DNA from: Nostoc cf. edaphicum LEGE 07299 | Lineage (GTDB): Bacteria > Cyanobacteriota > Cyanobacteriia > Cyanobacteriales > Nostocaceae | DNA: 7,636 nucleotides | Direction: 5' to 3' | NCBI RefSeq assembly: GCF_015207245.1 | Contig: NZ_JADEXF010000128.1 | Span: forward strand, 1-7,636 | In this document: piece after piece, positions 1 through 5,152 of the stretch | How positions within the stretch are numbered: the stretch's first letter is position 1 | Layout: every line of letters starts with the position of its first letter | Made by a program: the position numbers and the translations under genes | Notes under the pieces: generated by a model | The model's input: the letters and a program-made list of their open reading frames with translations, nothing else | The model's database searches: none | What the model was told of the DNA's origin: nothing

Positions 1-21
1 CCCCCTTAACAGGGGTAAGGG
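1..21 (+). repeat. Small inverted repeat at window edge upstream of dnaX-like gene
   Basis: CCCTTA (3-8) and TAAGGG (16-21) are perfect inverted arms around a 7-base loop, ending 16 bases before the first ATG of the dnaX-like gene. A competing pairing of CCCC with GGGG (12-15) is possible. It may be a hairpin in the leader or part of a larger element cut by the window edge. No promoter can be judged because the upstream sequence is missing. Confidence 0.3.
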
Positions 22-37
22 CTACAAATTAAGGTTA

Positions 38-1483
38 ATGAATCCTATGTCTACAGTCGCCCTACATCAAAAATATCGACCCCAGACAATAGCCGAATTA
101 GTTGAACAGCCCTACATTAAAACTGCTCTGACTAATGCTGTAAAATACCTGCAAATTGCACCAGCTTATTTATTCACAGGTTCTAGAGGCACAGGTAAAA
201 CATCAACTGCTAGGATATTTGCTAAATCTCTCAATTGCCTCAACACTAAAAAACCAACTGACCAACCTTGTGGTATTTGTCAATCCTGCCGTTCAATTGA
301 AACCAGTAATAGCCTAGATGTCAGTGAAATTGATGCTGCTTCTAATAATGGTGTAGATGATGCCCGTGCTTTAATTGAGCGCAGTACCTTAGCACCTGTT
401 GCAGGACGTTACCGAATTTTTATTCTTGATGAGTGCCATTGTCTAACTGGTAACGCCTTCAATGCTTTACTTAAGTGTATTGAAGAACCGCCACCTCATG
501 TTGTTTTCATTCTCTGCACAACAGAACTGCACAAGGTGTTACCTACCATTGTCAGCCGTTGTCAGGTGTTTAATTTCCGCACTTTGTCTATTCAGGCAAT
601 TGTGCAGCACCTCGGTATTGTAGCAGATGCAGAATCTATCTCTATTGATGAGGAGGCACTAACAGCGATCGCTCGACTCAGCGATGGTGGACTCAGAGAT
701 GCACTGCAATTACTGGGTCAGGTGAGTCTTTTAGATGAAGATATTACTGCCAATCATGTCATGGAAATCGCTGGTGGTGTGACAGAAACAGAATTAATGT
801 CAATTTTACAGGCAATTTCCACTAACAACACCTTTAACTTGCTGCAAGTAGCAAGACTTCTAGTGGACTCTGGTAAAACGCCCAAATTGATTCTCTCCAA
901 CTTACTGCAAACATACCGAGATTTATTGATTATCAAGTCTGCACCCAAAGAGCAATCCCTGCTAACTGGTTGTGTTAGCTATGCTCAACTCAAGGTTTTA
1001 GCAAATCACTGGAACTTCGAGACGCTTAACTTGTCCCTAGCAGAGTTACAAAAAGCAGAAAACTATCTTCGGTACACAGTAAATGCTGCTGTGTGGCTAG
1101 AAGTTTGCTTACTGAACCTGATACCCAGTTTATTGCCTGTCAGTGCAACCAAGACGCTAACTGTTAAACCTGTAAATGACAAAGGGCATGATAGCAAATT
1201 GTTACCAGCAGTTGCAGCCAATACCGCTAACCTGGCTCAAATTTGGCTTTCTGTGATGGATACAGCTAAACCCAGCAATCAAAAGCTGTTGGCTCATGCA
1301 AATCTCGTTAAATTGCAAGGTGACAAGGCGATTTTAGAGGTTACACCAGCTTACCTGAATAAGTTTGAGAGTAGTAAAGAAGCGATCGCTAAAATGCTGC
1401 AACGAGCTACCCAAAGTCAACAACCAATGACTGTGTTAATTAAAACTGCCAACAAGAGCAGTAATGGGAGGGTAAAAGCATGA
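38..1483 (+). CDS. dnaX: DNA polymerase III subunit gamma/tau-like clamp-loader ATPase (short form)
   Basis: This 481-residue AAA+ protein is the motor of the clamp loader, which opens and places the beta sliding clamp on primed DNA in the cytoplasm. The visible motifs are: HQKYRP near the N-terminus (10-15); Walker A GSRGTGKT (48-55); a zinc site C67, C78, C81, C84; Walker B with D131-E132 in FILDECH; EEPPPHVVF (149-157); and the arginine-finger SRC motif (173-175). A C-terminal region (about 395-475, starting with a LAQIW stretch) resembles the tail of cyanobacterial DnaX. The zinc-site spacing is C-x10-C rather than the usual C-x8-C, and DECH replaces the common DEVH. It is shorter than full-length tau (643 residues in E. 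coli) and near gamma length, and there is no intein although some cyanobacterial dnaX genes carry one. AAGG lies only 3 bases before ATG 38, so ATG 47 is an alternative start. It overlaps holA by 4 bp. Being paired with holA suggests an accessory copy. Confidence 0.9.
   Translation: MNPMSTVALHQKYRPQTIAELVEQPYIKTALTNAVKYLQIAPAYLFTGSRGTGKTSTARIFAKSLNCLNTKKPTDQPCGICQSCRSIETSNSLDVSEIDAASNNGVDDARALIERSTLAPVAGRYRIFILDECHCLTGNAFNALLKCIEEPPPHVVFILCTTELHKVLPTIVSRCQVFNFRTLSIQAIVQHLGIVADAESISIDEEALTAIARLSDGGLRDALQLLGQVSLLDEDITANHVMEIAGGVTETELMSILQAISTNNTFNLLQVARLLVDSGKTPKLILSNLLQTYRDLLIIKSAPKEQSLLTGCVSYAQLKVLANHWNFETLNLSLAELQKAENYLRYTVNAAVWLEVCLLNLIPSLLPVSATKTLTVKPVNDKGHDSKLLPAVAANTANLAQIWLSVMDTAKPSNQKLLAHANLVKLQGDKAILEVTPAYLNKFESSKEAIAKMLQRATQSQQPMTVLIKTANKSSNGRVKA
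665..672. repeat. HIP1 octamer GCGATCGC
   Basis: A perfect GCGATCGC palindrome lies inside the dnaX-like gene. This octamer is strongly over-represented in many cyanobacterial genomes and is used here as a clade marker. Confidence 0.85.
1382..1389. repeat. HIP1 octamer GCGATCGC
   Basis: A second perfect HIP1 palindrome lies near the 3' end of the dnaX-like gene. A 7-of-8 version (CGATCGCC) occurs in holA around 1593. I saw no perfect copy right of 2484. Confidence 0.85.
1466..1471 (+). promoter_or_regulatory. Ribosome binding site of holA
   Basis: GGGAGG sits 8 bases before ATG 1480, inside the end of the dnaX-like gene. With the 4-bp ATGA overlap it fixes the holA start and indicates translational coupling of the two clamp-loader subunits. 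Confidence 0.8.
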
Positions 1484-2484
1484 TTGTCTTGCTGACAGGT
1501 GATGACCAACACGCTATCCAGGAACAGCTGAACCAATACAAAGCAGAGATTGATGCCCAATGGCTCACACTTTGCTATCACCGATTTCCAGCCGATCGCC
1601 TTGACCAAGCTATCAGTGTAGCTCGCACTCGTTCCCTGACTGGTGGTAAAAAACTGGTGATTGTCGAAAATTGCCACCTCAAGCAGTGGGGTGATACTGA
1701 GCTGGAAACTTTGCAGCAGCTTGTTCAAGTGCCTGAATTCACAATTCTGGTGTTTGTCGCCACTAATGTAGATAAGCGCCTGAAGATTTACAAACATCTT
1801 GTCAAGTATGCCAAGTTGTTTGAGTTTCCATTGATACCACCTTGGCGTACTGATTTGATTGAAAAGGCGTTAGCGAAGCTCGCCGCAGGCATCGCTACTC
1901 AGGCTAAAAAAATTAAGCTGGTGCTGTCAAAGGGTGCAGTGGAATATCTAGCAGAAGCAATTGGTAACGACATGACCCGTGCAGCCACAGAGTTACGCAA
2001 ACTGTATATTTATGGTAAGGGCAGACAACTTGAGCTTGCAGAAGTAAAAGAATTAGTGCCATGTCAGACTCAGAATAGCCTACAACTGGCATCTGCTATT
2101 CGCCAAGGAGAAAGCAATCAAGTTTTGCACCTGCTGGATGATTTACTGTCACGCTCGGAACCATTAATGGTGATTATTGCTACTCTCCTAACGCAGTTTA
2201 GAACTTGGCTGTGGGTTAAGTCTGCGATTGTTTCTGGGATTAAGAAAGATAGTGAATTAGCTCAACTGTGCAGTATCAGCAATCCTAATCGCATTTACTA
2301 TTTGCGTCAGGAGGTAGCAAATACAAGCATCAATGCTTTAGCTAAGGCAGTAACTATGATGCTGGATTTAGAGATGTCTATCAAGAGAGGCGTTGATAGC
2401 CCAGCGGTAGCGAGTCATCGAGCGTCGGCTAAAGATTTACTACCAACAATTCTTAGTGTTAGCAGGTTATTCAAGTTAACTTAA
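1480..2484 (+). CDS. holA: DNA polymerase III subunit delta-like clamp-loader protein
   Basis: This 334-residue protein resembles the delta subunit, the wrench that binds the beta clamp and opens its ring within the DnaX-delta-delta' complex. Family hallmarks are the N-terminal MIVLLTGDD, the SLTGGKKLVIVEN strand (about 52-64), the NVDKRLKIYKHL sensor-like stretch (about 95-106), IPPW (about 120), GNDMTRAATELRKL in the middle domain, and the LLDDLL...EPLMVI...FRTWLWVK collar-type C-terminal domain. The length is near the family norm of about 340. The start is fixed by a good Shine-Dalgarno and the overlap with dnaX. Two GC-rich stretches, encoding LAKLAAGIA and SPAVASHRAS, look like extra residues compared with the family and match dispersed-repeat character (see the repeat entries). 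No delta' gene is visible, so the product would have to use delta' from elsewhere. Confidence 0.85.
   Translation: MIVLLTGDDQHAIQEQLNQYKAEIDAQWLTLCYHRFPADRLDQAISVARTRSLTGGKKLVIVENCHLKQWGDTELETLQQLVQVPEFTILVFVATNVDKRLKIYKHLVKYAKLFEFPLIPPWRTDLIEKALAKLAAGIATQAKKIKLVLSKGAVEYLAEAIGNDMTRAATELRKLYIYGKGRQLELAEVKELVPCQTQNSLQLASAIRQGESNQVLHLLDDLLSRSEPLMVIIATLLTQFRTWLWVKSAIVSGIKKDSELAQLCSISNPNRIYYLRQEVANTSINALAKAVTMMLDLEMSIKRGVDSPAVASHRASAKDLLPTILSVSRLFKLT
1867..1895. repeat. Putative small dispersed repeat inserted in holA
   Basis: A GC-rich segment (begins GCGTTAGCGAAGCTCGCC, ends GGCATCGC) interrupts the AT-richer coding sequence. It resembles the GCG-TTAGCGAAGCT-type small dispersed repeats scattered through Nostocales genomes, including within genes. 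It encodes residues around ALAKLAAGIA, between the IPPW and YLAE landmarks of delta. That interval looks about 6-7 residues longer here than in typical delta proteins as I remember them, consistent with an in-frame insertion of about 21 bp. Assignment is from memory of the repeat family. Confidence 0.5.
2402..2430. repeat. Second putative small dispersed repeat in holA 3' end
   Basis: A GC-rich block with the pattern GCGGTAGCGAG...CGAGCGTCGG encodes PAVASHRAS close to the C-terminus of the delta subunit, in a place where relatives usually run directly from the KRG turn into the last helix. Its composition and AGCGAG/GAGCGTC words resemble Nostocales dispersed repeats. It stays in frame. Confidence 0.4.
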
Positions 2485-2505
2485 TCAGATAAAATTGACT
2501 GATAG

Positions 2506-2550
2506 TTTTGGATTTTGGATTGTATATTTGATTTCAGTCTAAAATCCAAA
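2506..2550. repeat. Intergenic inverted repeat (TTTGGATTTT / AAAATCCAAA), possible bidirectional terminator
   Basis: Arms 2507-2516 and 2541-2550 are perfect 10-bp inverted complements around a 24-base loop, which contains a second GGATT copy. It begins 22 bases after the holA stop and lies between convergent gene sets. Similar GATTTTGGATT/AATCCAAAATC repeats are common between genes in filamentous cyanobacteria. The stem is AT-rich and not followed by a strong T-tract, so a terminator role is only possible. Confidence 0.5.
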
Positions 2551-2589
2551 TTCACTAATAATGATATTAGTATCTAACAAAACTTTCAC
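2539..2589 (-). pseudogene. PIN-domain toxin N-terminal remnant (second copy)
   Basis: Reading from GTG 2589, the translation is VKVLLDTNIIISEFGF followed by a stop. KVLLDTNIII is the first strand of a PIN-domain ribonuclease (VapC type), with the first catalytic aspartate in DTN. The reading frame is lost after about 13 recognisable residues, where it runs into the intergenic inverted repeat. A PIN toxin is normally about 130 residues, so this is a fragment. It sits directly downstream of another PIN remnant, so either two toxin genes once stood in tandem or a duplication or recombination joined two starts. Confidence 0.55.
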
Positions 2590-2669
2590 AAGTTATTTTT
2601 CTCATTTTATGAATAGGACGTGCTGACTCTCTTGAGAATATTGGTATCAAGTAAGTATTTCAAGCTCAC
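2567..2669 (-). pseudogene. Broken VapC-like PIN toxin, 5' remnant next to its antitoxin
   Basis: GTG 2669 overlaps the antitoxin TGA by 4 bp (GTGA), the usual arrangement of an antitoxin-toxin pair. It reads VSLKYLLDTNIL and then KRVSTSYS and a stop at 2607. If two bases are restored at the CTCA around 2634 (as from CTCTCA), the frame continues as SRESARPIHKMRKITCESF and ends at 2567, which looks more like the usual NILSxxxRP continuation. YLLDTNIL is the first PIN strand with its catalytic Asp. Only about 30 of some 130 residues survive, so no nuclease is made. The 2-base slippage model is inference. Confidence 0.6.
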
Positions 2670-2890
2670 GGATAAATTTCTCTGACCACACTGCGCTCTC
2701 GTAAGTCAGCGAAATCATCATCAGTAAAGATAATCCCCTCATTTTGGATTACTTTTCTAAATTTTTGTAATCCCTCCCAAAAATGATCCCTTCTAGATTC
2801 CTCATTTTTTTTACGGATAACCTCAAATAAATAGTCCCGTTCTTCTGTAGGCAAACTTTCAATAGAATTAATAATTTCTTGTAAATTCAT
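2666..2890 (-). CDS. Small antitoxin-like protein of a VapBC-type pair (partner toxin broken)
   Basis: This protein of 74-75 residues has a helical N-terminal part (LQEIINSIESLPTEERDYLF) and a C-terminal part with FWEGLQKFR and DDDFADLRERS. This layout is familiar from cyanobacterial small proteins that precede PIN-domain toxins, whose C-terminal FxxFR...DLRDRS-type segment is thought to wrap the toxin. In intact pairs the antitoxin neutralises the nuclease and represses its own operon. AGGAGG (2898-2903) lies 4 bases before ATG 2893 and 7 before ATG 2890; the second is preferred by spacing. The toxin gene that starts within its stop codon is reduced to a fragment, so this is probably an orphan. 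It lies 108 bp downstream of the MazG-like gene on the same strand and could be read from the same transcript. Confidence 0.7.
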   Translation of the reverse strand: MNLQEIINSIESLPTEERDYLFEVIRKKNEESRRDHFWEGLQKFRKVIQNEGIIFTDDDFADLRERSVVREIYP

Positions 2891-2897
2891 CATAGAA

Positions 2898-2903
2898 CCT
2901 CCT
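2898..2903 (-). promoter_or_regulatory. Ribosome binding site of the antitoxin-like gene
   Basis: A perfect AGGAGG on the minus strand. Its distance of 7 bases to ATG 2890 versus 4 to ATG 2893 favours the inner of two tandem ATG codons. Confidence 0.75.
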
Positions 2904-3001
2904 AATCAAGTAAACTCTACCTTTACTAACTCTATTTTAATCTCTATTTCCATTGCCTCAGCCTCTTACATGATATTTTTCCTATCACTCTGTTTCTAGA
3001 T

Positions 3002-3892
3002 TTATTTTGCTTGATAACCTATAAAACTTGCATCCATATCAATAACGACTATACCCCCTCGATTTTTCTCTATTTGTCGCCAGACTTCATAGCCCATACA
3101 AATTGCCTTCTCCCAATCACCAAGTGAACACATAGAAACTTCTAAATCGAGAGTCATATTTTTAATGATCTTCAATAGTTGTTCATCTATCTCTGAAATT
3201 CCTTCCAAAAACCCGTGATCTTTGGCATAGCTAAACGCGAGTGCTGATATGCCTTCTTCAATAGCTACTGCCCGACCGCCATCTTCAACTTCGTCGGTGC
3301 GGGGATTGCTTTTTCGCTTAAGTTTTAGGCTACTCCGAATAACTGGCGACCAACCTAAAACGGCAACATACGACAAATGAAAAACATCATGAAAGCGGTA
3401 GCCATCACTGGAATATGAGTTATCAGTGAGGTAATTTCCAATTTGTTTACCATTGATAAATGCTCTCACTTTTACTGAGTTATCTTCGGTTTCTTCAGTA
3501 ATATTTATTTCAATTTTTCGTGGAAAACGCTCGTATTCTGGAAAGTCATTATCAAATAGGTATGCTGTATTTTCACCATCTGTTTGTGCTAAATCTCTTC
3601 TTCCCCAACGGTCACGACATTTATTCAAATTACTTTGTGCAATTTCTGTTAAATCCAGATCAAACTTACTTGCTACGTTAGCAACATACCAAAGTAAATC
3701 TCCTAACTCTTCCGCAACACAATCTTTGAAAAGTTTATGGGCATCTTTATCTCGAAGATGTTTTTTATATTCAGTCAGGAGTGAGCCAGCCTCGCCTACT
3801 AAACCCAGCAGAGGAACTACTATTCCATCTCCATTTTTAGCAGGAACTTGATCTGTTTTCAGTGCTTGTTGTTGATATGCAGAAAAATCCAT
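3002..3892 (-). CDS. MazG-type nucleoside triphosphate pyrophosphohydrolase with C-terminal extension
   Basis: Proteins of the all-alpha MazG family hydrolyse (d)NTPs to (d)NMP and pyrophosphate using magnesium held by acidic residues. Counting from ATG 3895, the N-terminal domain (about 5-100) shows GLVGEAGSLLTEYKK (31-45) and EELGDLLWYV (62-71), giving E35, E62/E63 and D66 as metal ligands. The second glutamate of the usual ExxE is Ser38, with E42 nearby. I believe this is typical of a subfamily with a long C-terminal domain, but recall it only from memory. Residues about 125-297 form that extension, with FHDVFHLSYVAVLGWSP (168-184) and EDGGRAVAIEEGISAL (204-219). AAGGAG (3899-3904) favours the second of two tandem ATGs. 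It follows the hypermodification-type gene by about 20 bp and is the last secure gene of the operon. In this context it may trim the thymidine or uridine nucleotide pool; substrate unknown. Confidence 0.85.
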   Translation of the reverse strand: MDFSAYQQQALKTDQVPAKNGDGIVVPLLGLVGEAGSLLTEYKKHLRDKDAHKLFKDCVAEELGDLLWYVANVASKFDLDLTEIAQSNLNKCRDRWGRRDLAQTDGENTAYLFDNDFPEYERFPRKIEINITEETEDNSVKVRAFINGKQIGNYLTDNSYSSDGYRFHDVFHLSYVAVLGWSPVIRSSLKLKRKSNPRTDEVEDGGRAVAIEEGISALAFSYAKDHGFLEGISEIDEQLLKIIKNMTLDLEVSMCSLGDWEKAICMGYEVWRQIEKNRGGIVVIDMDASFIGYQAK

Positions 3893-3898
3893 CATTCA

Positions 3899-3904
3899 CT
3901 CCTT
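3899..3904 (-). promoter_or_regulatory. Ribosome binding site of the MazG-like gene
   Basis: AAGGAG on the minus strand, 6 bases before ATG 3892 and 3 before ATG 3895. It lies in the short gap after the upstream stop, consistent with polycistronic translation. Confidence 0.75.
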
Positions 3905-3915
3905 ACCCTGAGATT

Positions 3916-5061
3916 CTAATTAGATTTAGACCGTCCAGAAGCTTGAATTTTTGTATATTCTTCTATAGTTTGGTTAATTTTCCATTTTGGTGGATACCAA
4001 TAACTAATTGGTTGTACGTTAACTGAATACTTTTGCTTTATACGAGTTCTTCCTGATATTCCTGATATTTCAGGGTGTTTCATCCGAGAATATTTATCTA
4101 CCTCACAAAATAGATTTTGGCAGTCAATTAATTGCAGTTTACGTCCCCAAAGTGACTGATAATTGAGTCCTAACCTCTCAAATTCTAATTCTTGTCGCTC
4201 TGCCATAAATTTAATAATTTCTGGTTCGTTTAAGCCTCCTAAATCAAGAAAACATTTGCGGATACCATCAAGCGCACCAGGCCCAGGAACGACAAATGCC
4301 ATCTCGCTATAGTTAGTAATCTCGCTATAGTTAACATCAGTTATAAACTGATATGCCAAAAAATCGCCAATAGTTGGATAACTATGTAGTAAATCGAAAC
4401 CCTGGTGCATATTTCGTGACTCTGCGAGTTTCTGTGGCAGATTATCCGCCATCATCTTCTCAATCAACTTAAGATTATTGCGATGTTTTGTAGTATATCC
4501 AAATGTTTTACCACCCGATGGCATGATATAGGCCGCAGAATAGATGGTCTGACCTGACTGCATGGTTTCTGTGAGAATTTTATCGTAGCGTTCAAATGAA
4601 TAGTCAGCATAAGTAATGTGACCAATATTATTTTCTAGAAGCTCCCAAGTTTCAATTTTGTTAAAAATCTTGAAGAGGATAATTCTAAAGAATACTTCAT
4701 TGATTGAAGATGGTAGATCATCCCGATAGATAACATTGCGTATTAAATACTGGCTTGTACGATCACTTGCACGATAAGCGTTTGTAAACTTGTATGTAGA
4801 AAGAATTGGATCATCAGTCCAAGGCATTGGTGCATTTTCTAGTTTTTTGAAAAAAATCTTTTGTCGTTCCGCAGCGAACTGCCAATAAGTATTGAATACA
4901 ACTGTAGGCTTTATGGGTGAAATATGTGAAATAATGACTGGTGATGAGATTGCTTTTTCGCCACTGTTGCCAATATCAAGACTTAATTGTTTGTCCTGCC
5001 CAGTATTTTCGCTGGACTGTTTCTGACGTTTTGTTACCATTTTATTTCTCTTAAGAAACAT
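3916..5061 (-). CDS. Putative DNA base hypermodification protein (5-hmdU DNA kinase helical-domain / aGPT-pyrophosphorylase family)
   Basis: This 381-residue protein belongs, by its motifs, to a family linked by comparative genomics to phage hypermodified thymines (alpha-glutamyl- or putrescinyl-thymine). In phages, 5-hydroxymethyl-dU in DNA is pyrophosphorylated and the pyrophosphate is then displaced. Residues 1-50 are polar and probably disordered. The core begins at FNTYWQFAAERQ (56-67). Signatures are YKFTNAYRASDRTSQYLIR (90-108), EVFFRIILFKIFNKIETWE (122-140), YPTIGDFLAYQFITD (228-242), VPGPGALDGIRKCF (258-271, resembling a helix-hairpin-helix glycosylase turn) and LIDCQNLFCEVDKYSR (311-326). 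No P-loop kinase domain is attached, so if a kinase step exists it must come from elsewhere. An 18-bp tandem duplication adds NYSE-type residues at 244-253. Start: AGGG lies 8 bases before ATG 5061; ATG 5040 is an alternative. Family assignment is firm, exact chemistry inferred. Confidence 0.75.
   Translation of the reverse strand: MFLKRNKMVTKRQKQSSENTGQDKQLSLDIGNSGEKAISSPVIISHISPIKPTVVFNTYWQFAAERQKIFFKKLENAPMPWTDDPILSTYKFTNAYRASDRTSQYLIRNVIYRDDLPSSINEVFFRIILFKIFNKIETWELLENNIGHITYADYSFERYDKILTETMQSGQTIYSAAYIMPSGGKTFGYTTKHRNNLKLIEKMMADNLPQKLAESRNMHQGFDLLHSYPTIGDFLAYQFITDVNYSEITNYSEMAFVVPGPGALDGIRKCFLDLGGLNEPEIIKFMAERQELEFERLGLNYQSLWGRKLQLIDCQNLFCEVDKYSRMKHPEISGISGRTRIKQKYSVNVQPISYWYPPKWKINQTIEEYTKIQASGRSKSN
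4301..4336. repeat. 18-bp in-frame tandem duplication inside the hypermodification-type gene
   Basis: Units 4301-4318 and 4319-4336 both begin ATCTCGCTATAGTTA and match at 16 of 18 positions. On the minus strand they encode the repeated NYSE in VNYSEITNYSEM, six residues extra, between the conserved QFITD and VPGPGA motifs. The high identity suggests a recent replication slippage or duplication that kept the frame. Confidence 0.8.
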
Positions 5062-5096
5062 CTCTGTTTCCCTAAATTAGTGAATGACTCTTGTCC

Positions 5097-5118
5097 GTAA
5101 AAAGCTTTTGTTAAGCTT
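5097..5118 (-). terminator. Weak terminator- or attenuator-like hairpin inside the operon
   Basis: On the minus strand AAGCTT (5118-5113), a 5-base loop AACAA, and AAGCTT (5107-5102) are followed directly by further T residues, giving a run of five Ts. The stem is only 6 bp with two G-C pairs, so it would terminate poorly, but it sits in the single long spacer (5062-5152, 91 bp) of the operon and could lower or process transcription between the TS-like gene and the hypermodification-type gene. Confidence 0.35.
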
Positions 5119-5152
5119 ATCTACGCAAACAAAAGATATATTTTATCTATTT

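Noticed and set aside
1417..1797. 126-residue open frame on the minus strand across dnaX and holA
   Set aside because: It lies antisense to two well-supported overlapping genes, has no recognisable family features and is explained as a shadow.
2906..2953. 15-codon reading frame (MEIEIKIELVKVEFT) on the minus strand just before the antitoxin
   Set aside because: It has a weak GAGG upstream and ends next to the antitoxin ribosome site, so a leader peptide is imaginable, but it is far too short to support without conservation data.
2971..2987. TGATA/TATCA hairpin after the MazG-like gene as a terminator
   Set aside because: The stem is 5 bp of mostly A-T pairs and no T-tract follows on the minus strand.
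3453..3851. 132-residue open frame on the plus strand
   Set aside because: It is antisense to the MazG N-terminal domain, Ser/Arg rich, with no motifs: a shadow of the real gene.
5062..5100. Possible internal promoter (TTTACG ... TAATTT) before the hypermodification-type gene
   Set aside because: The -10 matches only 3 of 6 bases and the spacer is 16; not distinguishable from AT-rich background.
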